DNA of 64,000 nucleotides from Paludibacter sp. (GCA_027450045.1 DAIDKM010000001.1:122620-186619); one strand, 5' to 3'; positions 19,318-29,803 are shown, numbered from the stretch's first letter. The notes: generated by a model from the letters alone, not told the origin. Program-made: numbers and translations.

Positions 19318-19408
19318 ATGTGTTTGTTTTATTTTTACACTATGGTCATATGGAACCCGCAAATCATAATCGTCTGGTTTTAACCTTGATTGAATGCTCG
19401 CTTCATCG

Positions 19409-20248
19409 TTATAGTTTCTGGTAGAGTGTTGCCACCCATTTGTTGTTTTCTTCAAAACGAATCATCTCCAATCCTAATTTTTGGGCTTTATCATCAATTA
19501 CTAACCTGTCTGTGTCATAAAAGCCACTCATTAATAGCAATTTGCCTTGATCGAGACAATTAGCATAATGGGGCATGTCTTCTAAAAGGATATTTCGATT
19601 AATGTTGGCCAAAATAATGTCGTAATTGCGACCATTTAATAATTCTGCACCACCTTGTTCTACCTGAATACCTTCAAATCCATTAAGCACTATGTTTTCT
19701 TGTGTGTTTTTGAATGCCCATTCGTCAATGTCAATTGCCGTGATTGGAGAAGCCCCTTTCATGGCTGCCAGAATTGCCAAAATGCCTGTTCCGCAACCCA
19801 TATCTAAAAGTGATTTTCCAGCAACTTCTAATTTCAACAACGAACTGACCATCAAAATGGTAGTTTCGTGATGTCCGGTACCGAACGACATTTTTGGGTC
19901 AATCAAAATATCGTATTTTGCTTTGGGAATATCCTGATGAAAGGAGCTGTGAATTACACAGTCACCACCAATGACAATAGGGGAAAAGTAATTTTTTTCC
20001 CAAACCTCATTCCAATTTTGTTCTTTGATCAATGTAAATGAATATTCTACCTGAAGGTCGTCCGGTAGTGCATCATTCCACGATTTAATTTGTTTTTCAT
20101 CGAATAAAGATGCAGCGCAATAGGCTTTTATTCCATCTTCATTATACTCAAAACTATCGAACCCGAGATCTCCCAATTCGTAGGCTATCAAATCGCGTTC
20201 AAAGCCGCGTAAATTGTTAATATGTAATGTAAGTTCGATGTAATCCAT
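19409..20248 (-). CDS. prmA: Ribosomal protein L11 methyltransferase
   Basis: 'IDPKMSFGTGHHETTILM', 'LLDMGCGTGILAILAAMKGA', 'DIILANINRNIL'; start likely MDYIELTL at 20248. Confidence 0.93.
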   Translation of the reverse strand: MDYIELTLHINNLRGFERDLIAYELGDLGFDSFEYNEDGIKAYCAASLFDEKQIKSWNDALPDDLQVEYSFTLIKEQNWNEVWEKNYFSPIVIGGDCVIHSSFHQDIPKAKYDILIDPKMSFGTGHHETTILMVSSLLKLEVAGKSLLDMGCGTGILAILAAMKGASPITAIDIDEWAFKNTQENIVLNGFEGIQVEQGGAELLNGRNYDIILANINRNILLEDMPHYANCLDQGKLLLMSGFYDTDRLVIDDKAQKLGLEMIRFEENNKWVATLYQKL

Positions 20249-20474
20249 GTGTGTGGGTGTATTTTTCGTTAAAAACAAAAAGAACCAATGTCGAAAGCGT
20301 CTTATTTGGCCTATCTTTGTGATGTTAATTCATCTTGCAAACTTAACCAATAAAGTTGGTTTCAATATACTTTTAGAGAGAAAAAAGCGTTATTCGATTA
20401 AACGATTGATCAGTTTTTCAGTCTAAATGACAAAAGATTCAGGATATAAACTAAATAATAAGGAGACAACAATC

Positions 20475-21797
20475 ATGAAAACGAAATTAGGGATGCTAAC
20501 TATTTTGATGTTGTTACCGCTTTCCCTTTTCAGTCAAAGTTTTTACGACGACATTTATAATCCGACAGCAACTCGGACTGTTAAGCAGGCGCCACAAATG
20601 CAACAGCCCACGCAAGCAACACAAAATAGCACGACTTCAAATCAAGAGTATCAAATTGAAACAAGCAATGTGGGCAATCAACAAGCTGTCATTGTGCGAA
20701 ATGCAGCAGGTGACACCGTTTATTATTCGGGAGATTACGCCAATGCAAACGGGAACGCCAACAATCCTCCCCTTGACACACTTTCATCGAATGGAATAAA
20801 TGGTTCTCAGATCCAACAATCGGGTCAACCAAGTTTATTACTGCAATTGAACGATGGTTATACAACAACGACTTATCCGGTGGATAATATAAATTGGAAT
20901 ATCAACACATTTGGTGGTTATCCATACTATAATAGCTGGATGCAACCTTATTTTTATAATTCATTTTATCCATATGGTTATTACAGCCCGTTTAGTTATT
21001 ACGGAGGTCTAAATCCTTGGATGTATGGAGGTTTATATGGCGACTTCTATGGTGATTATTGGGATATGGGTTGGGGCTTTGGATGGAATTCACCTTACTA
21101 TTACGGTGGTTGGGGTGGTTATCCATATTATTATGGGAATGTGTACAATAATTGGGCTTACTCACGTCCTATTCCGTACAATTACACAGAAAACAGTCGA
21201 CGCAATTATCGGATGCCAACCAACGGTATTCAACCTCTCAACAATAGTGTAGGATCGAGAGCAATGGTTGGGCGTGGTTCAGTAGGATCTCCAACGCTAG
21301 GTGCTCGTGCTGTAAACAACAGTGTTGGCGTAAGACAAATGGCTACTCCTACAGTCAATCAATTTACACAAGTCAATGGACGTCAAAGCAACAATGTTCA
21401 GGCACAAAATCCTATTAATGTACGTGGTTCGCAGCAAAACAGAACATTTTGGACGAATTTCTTGACTCGTAACGGATACAATGTTGCAACTCCAACAAAC
21501 AGGAATGTTCAATACCAAACGCGAAATAATGGAAACTTTGTGCAACGGAATTTTGACGGCGGATCTCGGAGAGTGGTTGTTATTTCGCCCCAAGGCAATG
21601 AAGTTCGAAATGTACAAAGAAATTCAACATACAGAGTTCAACGTTCGACCCCTGTATATGAGCAGCCACAACGCGTAGAACGCCCTGTTTACAATGAAAC
21701 ACGCTCTTACAACTATTCACCAAGCTATAATAATGGAGGTGGTCGTAGCGAAGGGTCGTATGGAGGCGGAGGAGGCGGTCGTGGGGGACGTCGATAA
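20475..21797 (+). CDS. Secreted low-complexity Tyr/Gly/Asn-rich protein
   Basis: Signal peptide MKTKLGMLTILMLLPLSLFSQS; 'YYSPFSYYGGLNPWMYGGLYGDFYGDYWDMGWGFGWNSPYYYGGWGGYPYYYG'; GGGGGGRGGRR tail. Confidence 0.75.
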   Translation: MKTKLGMLTILMLLPLSLFSQSFYDDIYNPTATRTVKQAPQMQQPTQATQNSTTSNQEYQIETSNVGNQQAVIVRNAAGDTVYYSGDYANANGNANNPPLDTLSSNGINGSQIQQSGQPSLLLQLNDGYTTTTYPVDNINWNINTFGGYPYYNSWMQPYFYNSFYPYGYYSPFSYYGGLNPWMYGGLYGDFYGDYWDMGWGFGWNSPYYYGGWGGYPYYYGNVYNNWAYSRPIPYNYTENSRRNYRMPTNGIQPLNNSVGSRAMVGRGSVGSPTLGARAVNNSVGVRQMATPTVNQFTQVNGRQSNNVQAQNPINVRGSQQNRTFWTNFLTRNGYNVATPTNRNVQYQTRNNGNFVQRNFDGGSRRVVVISPQGNEVRNVQRNSTYRVQRSTPVYEQPQRVERPVYNETRSYNYSPSYNNGGGRSEGSYGGGGGGRGGRR

Positions 21798-22024
21798 TCA
21801 AAATCATATTTAAGAGTAGTTGAAATAGATGTAACACTCTATTTCAACACTCTTTCCATGAAAGAAATTCTCTTTGATCTAATAATATAATAATTATTTT
21901 TCCAGAAATAACTCATTAAAATTGCATTTAATATGAAACGAGCATATATTCAAGCATTCACCAAAGTTGATGAATGTAATTTATGCGAGTTCCATACGTT
22001 CTATAACAATTAAAACACATTCGT

Positions 22025-23569
22025 ATGAAAACAACGCTTATTTCGATAGTATCGTTACTGATTTTTTCAGCAACAGCTTTTTCTCAAGATGGCTTTGACG
22101 CCTTAAAAGCTTCTCAATATCCACTCAAGGGAACGGCACGATACATGAGTATGGGTGGCGCTTTTACAGCTTTGGGAGGAGACGCTTCATCGATTTCGCT
22201 CAATCCAGCCGGATTAGGAGTCTATCGAAGCTCAGAAGTAACGGCAACCCTTAACTTGCAAGACAACACCACATCTTCTTTGTGGAACGGACAAAGCGGC
22301 AACGACAACAACTTTACAGCCCATTTCAACAACTTTTCTGTGGTAACTGCTTTTGACGGTGATAATCCAACTTTTAGTTCCGCATTCGGCTTTTCGTATG
22401 AACGTATTAAATCTTTCAATCGTTCCGGCGTGATGAACGGTGCCAGTCAATTATCGTCTATTACGGATTATATGGCTGGCTATACCAATGGAATTCAAGA
22501 GAGTGATCTTTCAACGGCAAATAGTAATGATCCTTATAACAATACCAGCGTGCCATGGATTTCAGAATTAGCCTATCAAAGTTATCTGATCAATCCGAAT
22601 ACTTCGACTACGACCCCAAATCAATGGAATTCATTGTTAGGTGCTAATGAACATGTGACACCTCAATATGCGTTTACTGAAAACGGATATGTGGATCAAT
22701 ATAATTTGGGATATGGAGTCAATATTAATAATTTCGTTTATCTGGGTGCTTCCGTTGGATTTCAAGATTTGAGCTACTCATTATCAACCAATTATTTGGA
22801 ATCGTTTGGAAATGGAGGCAGTATGAATTTACAAAATCAAATATATACCTCCGGATCGGGATTTGACGTTAAGATTGGCGCGATTGTACGTCCAACAGAT
22901 TTTTTAAGATTGGGTATTTCATATCATTCTCCGATGTTTTATTCCATGACGGATAATTATTATGCCGATATTAATTATGACACACAATATAAAGGGACTG
23001 CTTATACTCCTTCGGAAGGTGGTTATAGCAAATATAAGTTGCAAACACCTTCCGTTTTGACATTAGGTGTAGCCGGTATCATTGGACAGAAAGGATTGAT
23101 TAGTTTCGATTATGAATATGCAGATTATTCAACCATGAAACTTCGGGATGATAACAATAGCGCATTTGCCTTTAATACCGAAAATCAAGATATTAGTAAT
23201 ATGATGCAAGGTGTAAGTACCTATAAAATTGGAGGCGAATACCGCATCACGAATAGTTTGGCTTTACGGTTGGGGTATAATTACATCACTCCGGCCACTA
23301 AAAGTAATGCAGTACGTAATTTACCTTCCAACACAGTCCGCACGGATCCACAATATTTTTTACAGGGCACTACACAAAATTACACGGCAGGGATTGGCTA
23401 TAACTACAAAAACTGGAATTTTGATGTGGCTTATGTTTTAATGGATCAAAAAGAGAGTTTTTATCCTTACAATGACACATGGATTTACAATGCACCCAAT
23501 ACAGTTCGCCCGGCTTCTTTGATAACCAAAACGAATAATTTTGTGATGACAGTAGGTGTTAGATTCTAA
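22025..23569 (+). CDS. OmpP1/FadL/TodX-like outer membrane transport protein
   Basis: 'GTARYMSMGGAFTALGGDASSISLNPAGLGVYRSSEVT'; beta-barrel ending in VGVRF. Confidence 0.88.
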   Translation: MKTTLISIVSLLIFSATAFSQDGFDALKASQYPLKGTARYMSMGGAFTALGGDASSISLNPAGLGVYRSSEVTATLNLQDNTTSSLWNGQSGNDNNFTAHFNNFSVVTAFDGDNPTFSSAFGFSYERIKSFNRSGVMNGASQLSSITDYMAGYTNGIQESDLSTANSNDPYNNTSVPWISELAYQSYLINPNTSTTTPNQWNSLLGANEHVTPQYAFTENGYVDQYNLGYGVNINNFVYLGASVGFQDLSYSLSTNYLESFGNGGSMNLQNQIYTSGSGFDVKIGAIVRPTDFLRLGISYHSPMFYSMTDNYYADINYDTQYKGTAYTPSEGGYSKYKLQTPSVLTLGVAGIIGQKGLISFDYEYADYSTMKLRDDNNSAFAFNTENQDISNMMQGVSTYKIGGEYRITNSLALRLGYNYITPATKSNAVRNLPSNTVRTDPQYFLQGTTQNYTAGIGYNYKNWNFDVAYVLMDQKESFYPYNDTWIYNAPNTVRPASLITKTNNFVMTVGVRF

Positions 23570-23582
23570 AACGCCAATTATT

Positions 23583-23623
23583 TATCAAAAAGGTCATCTT
23601 TATTAAGGTGGCCTTTTTTGATA
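23583..23623 (+). terminator. Intrinsic terminator after FadL-like gene
   Basis: TATCAAAAAGGTCA...TGGCCTTTTTTGATA stem with T run. Confidence 0.75.
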
Positions 23624-23662
23624 TTTTAGCGCATCAAGTATCACACCAAACAAAAGATTGCT

Positions 23663-23670
23663 TATCTTTG
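23663..23670 (+). promoter_or_regulatory. Putative -7 promoter element (TATCTTTG) of metK
   Basis: TAnnTTTG match about 218 nt before the metK ATG. Confidence 0.6.
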
Positions 23671-23679
23671 TAGCCTCAA

Positions 23680-23740
23680 ATGTGGATAGATTTGCTTGCT
23701 TGCAACCACGGAAAAAAATGCTAAAAACGTGTTGGTGATT
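23680..23740 (+). promoter_or_regulatory. Candidate SAM-responsive riboswitch-like element in the metK leader (class not assignable by eye)
   Basis: ATAGATTTGCTTGCTTGCAACCACGGAAAAAAATGCTAAAAACGTGTTGGTG: ACCACG/CGTG-tt-GGT stem around a TGCTAAA loop; long leader upstream of metK. Confidence 0.5.
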
Positions 23741-23887
23741 TTCATTTTGCTTCGACTACAACCAATATTCCTCATTTTTCTCCTTCCAAGTAGCTTGTTG
23801 ATCCATAGTCCGCATTCTTTGTTTATGTTATAAAAAAGAACGGAGGAGTAGACTTTAAGTGAAACATGTTTTTAAAATCGCAGAAAA

Positions 23888-25180
23888 ATGGAATCAAATC
23901 ATTATTTATTTACTTCTGAATCTGTTTCAGAAGGCCATCCTGATAAGGTGGCAGATCAAATTTCAGATGCAATTGTCGATGCTTTTTTAGCTTTTGATCC
24001 TAATTCAAAAGTTGCATGTGAAACGTTAGTAACTACAGGACAAGTTGTTATTGCTGGAGAAGTAAAATCAAGTGCTTACATTGATGTCCAAGAAGTGACA
24101 CGAGGCGTTATTAATCGAATTGGATATACCAAAAGCGAATACAAATTTGATGGCGATTCTTGTGGCATTTTGTCGGCTATTCATGAACAATCCGACGATA
24201 TTAACCGTGGTGTGGAACGTGAAAATCCTATGGATCAAGGGGCCGGGGATCAAGGCATGATGTTTGGTTATGCAACGAACGAAACGGATAATTACATGCC
24301 GCTTTCTTTGGATTTGTCACATCAATTATTGATCGAATTAGCCGCAATCAGACGAGAAGGCTTAGAAATGACTTATTTACGACCTGACGCCAAATCACAA
24401 GTCACAGTTGAATACAATGAAAAGAATATACCTGTTCGCATTCATACCATTGTAATTTCAACACAACATGATGAATTTATTCAAGCCGGCAATGGAAAAA
24501 GCCAACAGCAGGCTGATGAAGAGATGGTTGCCCATATCAAAGCTGATGTTCAAAATATTCTTATTCCACGAGTCGTCGCCAAGAATCCGGTTGTAAAATC
24601 GTTATTAGACAATTCCTATATTTTGCATGTCAATCCCACCGGAAAATTTGTTATCGGAGGTCCTCATGGAGATACAGGACTGACCGGTAGAAAGATTATT
24701 GTTGATACCTATGGAGGGAAAGGCGCCCATGGCGGAGGAGCTTTCTCTGGAAAAGATCCATCCAAAGTCGATCGCTCGGCAGCTTACGCAGCGCGTCATA
24801 TTGCAAAAAATGCTGTTGCAGCAGGTGTTTCAGACGAAATTTTAGTGCAAGTTTCGTATGCCATCGGAGTTGCCAAGCCTTTAAGTATTTATGTGAACAC
24901 GTATGGAAAATCACATGTTGCTCTGACTGACGAAGAAATTGCAGAACAATTGGACAAACTTTTTGATCTTCGACCAAAAGCTATTGAGCAACGATTGAAA
25001 TTACGTAATCCAATATATTCTGAAACGGCATCTTATGGACACATGGGAAGAGAGCCACGTGTAGTCAAAAAGGCATTTACATCGCGTTATTCCGATCCCA
25101 TTGAAATAGAAGTGGAGTTATTTACATGGGAAAAACTGGATTACGTAGAGGCAATCCGTTCTACCTTTTTTGCTAAATAA
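23888..25180 (+). CDS. metK: S-adenosylmethionine synthetase
   Basis: '[25 protein letters not shown]', '[12 protein letters not shown]', '[28 protein letters not shown]'. Confidence 0.98.
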   Translation: MESNHYLFTSESVSEGHPDKVADQISDAIVDAFLAFDPNSKVACETLVTTGQVVIAGEVKSSAYIDVQEVTRGVINRIGYTKSEYKFDGDSCGILSAIHEQSDDINRGVERENPMDQGAGDQGMMFGYATNETDNYMPLSLDLSHQLLIELAAIRREGLEMTYLRPDAKSQVTVEYNEKNIPVRIHTIVISTQHDEFIQAGNGKSQQQADEEMVAHIKADVQNILIPRVVAKNPVVKSLLDNSYILHVNPTGKFVIGGPHGDTGLTGRKIIVDTYGGKGAHGGGAFSGKDPSKVDRSAAYAARHIAKNAVAAGVSDEILVQVSYAIGVAKPLSIYVNTYGKSHVALTDEEIAEQLDKLFDLRPKAIEQRLKLRNPIYSETASYGHMGREPRVVKKAFTSRYSDPIEIEVELFTWEKLDYVEAIRSTFFAK

Positions 25181-25243
25181 CTACGCATCGCGTATTTTTC
25201 GCAAATACTTTGGTTGGAGTTTGGATAATCATTGATTATTCAT

Positions 25244-25251
25244 TATTTTTG
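25244..25251 (+). promoter_or_regulatory. Putative -7 promoter element (TATTTTTG) of the greA leader
   Basis: TAnnTTTG match with a TTTGG about 20 nt upstream. Confidence 0.45.
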
Positions 25252-25292
25252 CCAGCGTTTAGATTATAAGAGACATAAAATATAGCTATAAG

Positions 25293-25326
25293 GAGTTCCG
25301 GCTAAGGTCGGAATTCTTTTTGTTTT
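25293..25326 (+). terminator. Terminator/attenuator-like hairpin just upstream of greA
   Basis: GAGTTCCG-GCTAAGGT-CGGAATTC then TTTTTGTTTT. Confidence 0.75.
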
Positions 25327-25354
25327 AGATTAGTAAATAACAAAATAAACAACC

Positions 25355-25825
25355 ATGGCAACATCGTATATGACCCAAGAGGGCTATAAGAAACTTTTGG
25401 AAGAGCTAAATCAGTTGGAGAATGTACAAAGACCTGCCATTTCGCGACAAATTGCAGAAGCTCGCGACAAAGGAGATCTTTCGGAAAATGCGGAATACGA
25501 TGCGGCGAAAGAAGCTCAGGGAATGTTGGAAATGAAAATAGCCAAATTAAAAGAGTCTGTTGCAAATGCCCGATTTCTCGATGAAAAGAATTTGAATACG
25601 AATACCGTGCAAATTTTGAACAAAGTAAAGATCAAAAACACAAACAATGAGCAAACAATGACATATATGATTGTGTCCGAATCGGAAGCGAATCTCAAAG
25701 CAGGGAAGCTTTCTATTAACACACCGATAGCTCAAGGCCTTTTGGGCAAAAAAGTGGGAGACTTTGTTGAAGTAAAGGTTCCTTCAGGCATAATACGATT
25801 TGAAATTATCGAAATATCATTGTAG
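25355..25825 (+). CDS. greA: Transcription elongation factor GreA
   Basis: 'MTQEGYKKLLEELNQLENVQRPAISRQIAEARDKGDLSENAEYDAAKEAQG'. Confidence 0.97.
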   Translation: MATSYMTQEGYKKLLEELNQLENVQRPAISRQIAEARDKGDLSENAEYDAAKEAQGMLEMKIAKLKESVANARFLDEKNLNTNTVQILNKVKIKNTNNEQTMTYMIVSESEANLKAGKLSINTPIAQGLLGKKVGDFVEVKVPSGIIRFEIIEISL

Positions 25826-25852
25826 TACGTTGATAATTAAAATTTAACGATT

Positions 25853-26251
25853 ATGGCTACTATTTTTTCGCGCATCATTTCGGGTGAAATTCCTTGTTAT
25901 AAGGTAGCAGAGGATGAACAGTTTTTTGCGTTTCTTGATATCAATCCGTTGGCAAAAGGACACACATTGGTTATCCCAAAAATTGAACAAGATTACCTCT
26001 TTGATCTTGATGATGAAACGTTACAAGCATATATTGTTTTTGCAAAAAAAATAGCTTCTGCTATCGTTAAAGCTATTCCTTGTCAGCGAGTTGGATTGGC
26101 CGTCATTGGATTAGACGTTCCACATGCCCACATTCATCTCGTCCCTTTAAATACGGCTAATGACATTAATTTCGCCAAACCAAAATTATCATTACCCTCA
26201 GAAGAGATGCAAGCTATTGCTTCTTCAATTCAAAAAATGGTAAATCTATAA
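25853..26251 (+). CDS. HIT family protein
   Basis: 'IFSRIISGEIPCYKVAEDEQFFAFLDINPLAKGHTLVIPK', 'GLDVPHAHIHLVP'. Confidence 0.95.
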   Translation: MATIFSRIISGEIPCYKVAEDEQFFAFLDINPLAKGHTLVIPKIEQDYLFDLDDETLQAYIVFAKKIASAIVKAIPCQRVGLAVIGLDVPHAHIHLVPLNTANDINFAKPKLSLPSEEMQAIASSIQKMVNL

Positions 26252-27214
26252 TCATTCCATTTTAGCGCCTTCATCAAACGTATAACCTCTCAAAAAATCT
26301 TCAATAGGCAGCCTTTTTTTTCCTGCTAATTGAAGGTTTTTTATATGTACAAATCCGTTACAAACAGCAACTTTCATTACTTTTTTATGATCGCTCACAA
26401 TGGTTCCGTAAAGCAATTGATGCGTTGCAACTTCTTTTTCGGAAGCAAATATCTTTACGTTGTAAGTTCTTGAATCTGAAAATATTAAATTAGACCATGC
26501 GGCAGGGTAGGGTGAAAGGCCTCGAATAAAGTTGTAAACTACTTCCACTTGTTGTGACCAGTCAATTCGACACGTATCAGTAAAAAGCTTTGGTGCTGTC
26601 TTTGGCATGATATCATTAGGCTGCTCGACAGTAGCGATGGTTTTTTCGGAAAGAATAATGTCAACAGTATCAATCACCAATTTAGCGCCTTCAATCATCA
26701 TGCGATCATGAAGTTCACCCGCTGAATCATGTTCATTGATAGGGATTCTCTTTTGAAGAATGATTTCTCCTGTGTCAATTTCGTGCGAAAGGAAAAATGT
26801 GGTGATGCCTGTTTCAGTTTCACCATTAATGATTGCCCAATTTATTGGCGCGGCACCTCGATAAGATGGTAAAAGCGAAGCATGAAGATTAAAAGTGCCA
26901 AATCGAGGGAGACTCCAGACGACCTCCGGCAACATACGAAAAGCTACTACTATTTGTAAATCAGGATTCAAATCAGTAAGAGTTTGTAAAAAAACGGGAT
27001 CTTTTAATTTTTCAGGTTGAAGTAGGAACAGACTATGATCAGTTGCAAATTTTTTTACAGCAGACATTTGAATTTTTTGACCTCTTCCAGCGGGTTTGTC
27101 CGGCGAAGTAATAACAGCGACGACTTGATATTCAAGATGAATAAGTAAACGTAAGCTTTCCACCGCGAAATCAGGTGTTCCCATAAAAACGATTCGCAAA
27201 TCTTTTTTATCCAT
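26252..27214 (-). CDS. fmt: Methionyl-tRNA formyltransferase
   Basis: 'IVFMGTPDFAVESLRLL', 'TSPDKPAGRGQKI', 'FNLHASLLPSYRGAAPINWAIINGE'. Confidence 0.97.
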   Translation of the reverse strand: MDKKDLRIVFMGTPDFAVESLRLLIHLEYQVVAVITSPDKPAGRGQKIQMSAVKKFATDHSLFLLQPEKLKDPVFLQTLTDLNPDLQIVVAFRMLPEVVWSLPRFGTFNLHASLLPSYRGAAPINWAIINGETETGITTFFLSHEIDTGEIILQKRIPINEHDSAGELHDRMMIEGAKLVIDTVDIILSEKTIATVEQPNDIMPKTAPKLFTDTCRIDWSQQVEVVYNFIRGLSPYPAAWSNLIFSDSRTYNVKIFASEKEVATHQLLYGTIVSDHKKVMKVAVCNGFVHIKNLQLAGKKRLPIEDFLRGYTFDEGAKME

Positions 27215-27217
27215 AGT

Positions 27218-28114
27218 TCAATTGTTGTTTGTTGAAAAGTTCTCGTTACGTTTGTCGGCACCCCACATTAATTTGTTTTTCAACGTATTGAAAAAAGTGT
27301 GATGAGCTTGTTTCGCTACCCGGATGGTATAATCAGCTTTACGAATAAATAATTTTTCGTCGTGATCAAAAACAGAAGACCTTCCATCAAGTGCCACTAA
27401 AAAGCTGTTGGTACGACTTTTAACTTGAATTTCTAATTCCCAACTATCAGGAATAATGAGAGGCCGAATGTTTAGTGAATGAGATGCAACCGGAGCGAGG
27501 ATAAAATTATTTGCTTGTGGAACTACGATAGGACCACCGACGCTCATTGAATATGCCGTTGAACCGGTAGGAGTTGCAATTAACAAACCATCAGCACGAT
27601 ATGTATTCAGTTCTTCTCCATTTACTTTAACTTGTATGGCAATCATGGAAGAACTATCTTGTTTTAGCAAAGCAATTTCATTCAATGCAAAAGAAGATGG
27701 AGCCCAGTCTTGATGCGTCGATTGTAATTCTAAAACGGTTCTTTCCTCGATAAAATATTGATTATTAACTATTTTATCCAAAGCCAACTCCATTTCGCTA
27801 TCTGCAACATCAGCCAAAAAACCTAATCTCCCCATATTGATACCTAAAATAGGAACTTTTGTAGCTCCAATATGCATGGCAGTATTTAAAAAAGTGCCAT
27901 CGCCACCTAAACTCAATGCAAAATCAGCTTGCTCGGGAATTGCTTCGAAAGGTTCATAAATATCTGGAAACGTTGATTTTTTAGATTTCAGAAATTCATA
28001 AAACGATTTTTCAATCCAAACATCGACTTGCTTGCTTCTTAAAAAAGTGACTAATTGATAGGCTGACAAAGCAGCGTCAGAACGATATGAGTTACCAAAA
28101 AGAAGTATTTTCAT
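27218..28114 (-). CDS. nadK: NAD kinase
   Basis: 'LSLGGDGTFLNTAMHIG', 'GINMGRLGFLADV', 'YRADGLLIATPTGSTAYSMSVGGPI'. Confidence 0.96.
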   Translation of the reverse strand: MKILLFGNSYRSDAALSAYQLVTFLRSKQVDVWIEKSFYEFLKSKKSTFPDIYEPFEAIPEQADFALSLGGDGTFLNTAMHIGATKVPILGINMGRLGFLADVADSEMELALDKIVNNQYFIEERTVLELQSTHQDWAPSSFALNEIALLKQDSSSMIAIQVKVNGEELNTYRADGLLIATPTGSTAYSMSVGGPIVVPQANNFILAPVASHSLNIRPLIIPDSWELEIQVKSRTNSFLVALDGRSSVFDHDEKLFIRKADYTIRVAKQAHHTFFNTLKNKLMWGADKRNENFSTNNN

Positions 28115-28208
28115 TTCTCAAATAGTATTCGTAATATAAATGATTCGTAAAACCTATTTTATTAGGCTTTTTAAGAGCTGCAAGACTTGGACGATGACTC
28201 TTTTTTCT

Positions 28209-28216
28209 TAACTTTG
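28209..28216 (+). promoter_or_regulatory. Putative -7 promoter element (TAACTTTG) upstream of pdxJ
   Basis: TAnnTTTG match in the nadK/pdxJ divergent intergenic region. Confidence 0.5.
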
Positions 28217-28286
28217 TTGCCTTGTAGATTGCTTATGCAAAGAAACAAAATGCAACTCAAACCCACAAATAAAGCAAAACTATTTA

Positions 28287-29000
28287 ATGATAAAATTAAG
28301 CGTTAACATCAATAAAGTGGCTACATTACGCAATGCACGCGGCGGTAATGTGCCTGATGTATTAAAAGTAGCTGAAGATTGTCAATTATTTGGTGCAGAT
28401 GGAATTACAGTCCATCCGCGTCCTGACGAACGTCATATTCGTTATGCTGATGTTTATGCGCTACGGCCATTGGTCACAACTGAATTTAATATTGAGGGAT
28501 ATCCTTCTCCTCAATTTATAGATTTGGTATGTAAAGTAAAACCAGAACAAGTGACGTTAGTACCTGATTCTCCTGAAGCAATAACATCAAATGCCGGTTG
28601 GGATACTATTCGGCATGCCAGTTTTTTGAAAGAATGTATCAGCGAGTTTCAGTCTCACAATATTCGCGTTTCAATTTTTGTGGACACAAATCTTGACAAT
28701 ATTCGAAATGCAGCATTGACAGAAACAGATCGAATCGAGTTATACACAGAGCCTTATGCCACTATGTTTCCTTCTTCTCCCGAAAATGCAGTTGCCCCAT
28801 TCCTTGAAGCGGCTAAAATAGCGCGATCTGCAGGCTTAGGCATCAATGCAGGACATGATCTAAACTTGGCAAATCTTAACTACATGGCTAAAATGATTCC
28901 CTGGCTCGCGGAGGTTTCAATCGGACATGCTTTGATAAGCGATGCTCTTTATTTTGGCCTTGAGACAACTATAAAAAAATACAAAGCATTGTTGGTTTGA
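28287..29000 (+). CDS. pdxJ: Pyridoxine 5'-phosphate synthase
   Basis: '[23 protein letters not shown]', '[13 protein letters not shown]', '[13 protein letters not shown]', '[13 protein letters not shown]'. Confidence 0.97.
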   Translation: MIKLSVNINKVATLRNARGGNVPDVLKVAEDCQLFGADGITVHPRPDERHIRYADVYALRPLVTTEFNIEGYPSPQFIDLVCKVKPEQVTLVPDSPEAITSNAGWDTIRHASFLKECISEFQSHNIRVSIFVDTNLDNIRNAALTETDRIELYTEPYATMFPSSPENAVAPFLEAAKIARSAGLGINAGHDLNLANLNYMAKMIPWLAEVSIGHALISDALYFGLETTIKKYKALLV

Positions 29001-29096
29001 ACAAATATATCATACATTGCCGATTATATGATTTTGCTCTATATAGTACTAAATGCAAATTATCACAATTGAATTGATTTCTTAAATTATTTCGGT

Positions 29097-29777
29097 ATGA
29101 ATATAATGCTTATCTTACAAGCCGTTGCACCTCAACTACCTGTTAGCACTCCGGTTGTTACTAATCAGAGCGAAACTATGTATGATATTGTGCTAAAAGG
29201 AGGTTGGATTTTGGCCCCAATCGCTTTTTTGCTTCTGGTGGCCGTTTATGTTATAATTGTGAGATCTATTGAAATTCACAAAGCCTCTAAAACCAAGAAT
29301 CTAGTGGATAAAATAGCTCCGATGCTTAAAGAAGGGAATGTTGAAAAAGCCATTTCTGTGTGTGAAATGAGTAATATGCCCATTGGTGAAGTGTTAACTT
29401 GCGGCTTGAAAAACTTAGGTAATCCGGTTCTTGACATTAAAGATTCGATGGAAGCTGAAGCTCGTCAACAAGTTGATCAGTTAAGCAAAGGAATGAATTA
29501 TTTAGCCATTATTTCTTCCATTGCTCCTATGTTTGGTTTTTTGGGGACAATTTTTGGCGTAATTAAAATCTTCTATAGCATCTCGTTAACTGATAACATT
29601 AGCATCGGCACAATCTCTGGTGGTTTATATCAGAAAATGATATCCTCTGCTGCAGGTCTGTTAGTGGGTATCATTGCCTTTTCTGCTTACCAGATTCTGA
29701 ATGGGAATATGGACCGTATTATTTCCAGTATGGAACGACAAAGCAATCAATTCTTGAATCTTCTTAGGAATAAATAG
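29097..29777 (+). CDS. exbB: MotA/TolQ/ExbB proton channel family protein
   Basis: 'ISSIAPMFGFLGTIFGVIKIFYSIS..ISGGLYQKMISSAAGLLVGIIAFSAYQIL'. Confidence 0.93.
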   Translation: MNIMLILQAVAPQLPVSTPVVTNQSETMYDIVLKGGWILAPIAFLLLVAVYVIIVRSIEIHKASKTKNLVDKIAPMLKEGNVEKAISVCEMSNMPIGEVLTCGLKNLGNPVLDIKDSMEAEARQQVDQLSKGMNYLAIISSIAPMFGFLGTIFGVIKIFYSISLTDNISIGTISGGLYQKMISSAAGLLVGIIAFSAYQILNGNMDRIISSMERQSNQFLNLLRNK

Positions 29778-29803
29778 GGGCGATATTCTCAAAATATTCT
29801 ACT

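Noticed and set aside
19318-19455. N-terminal 46-residue extension of the transcarbamylase ORF
   Set aside because: Overlaps prmA, is not family-like, and contains the likely true ATG (MKTFTNVKDL) at 19317
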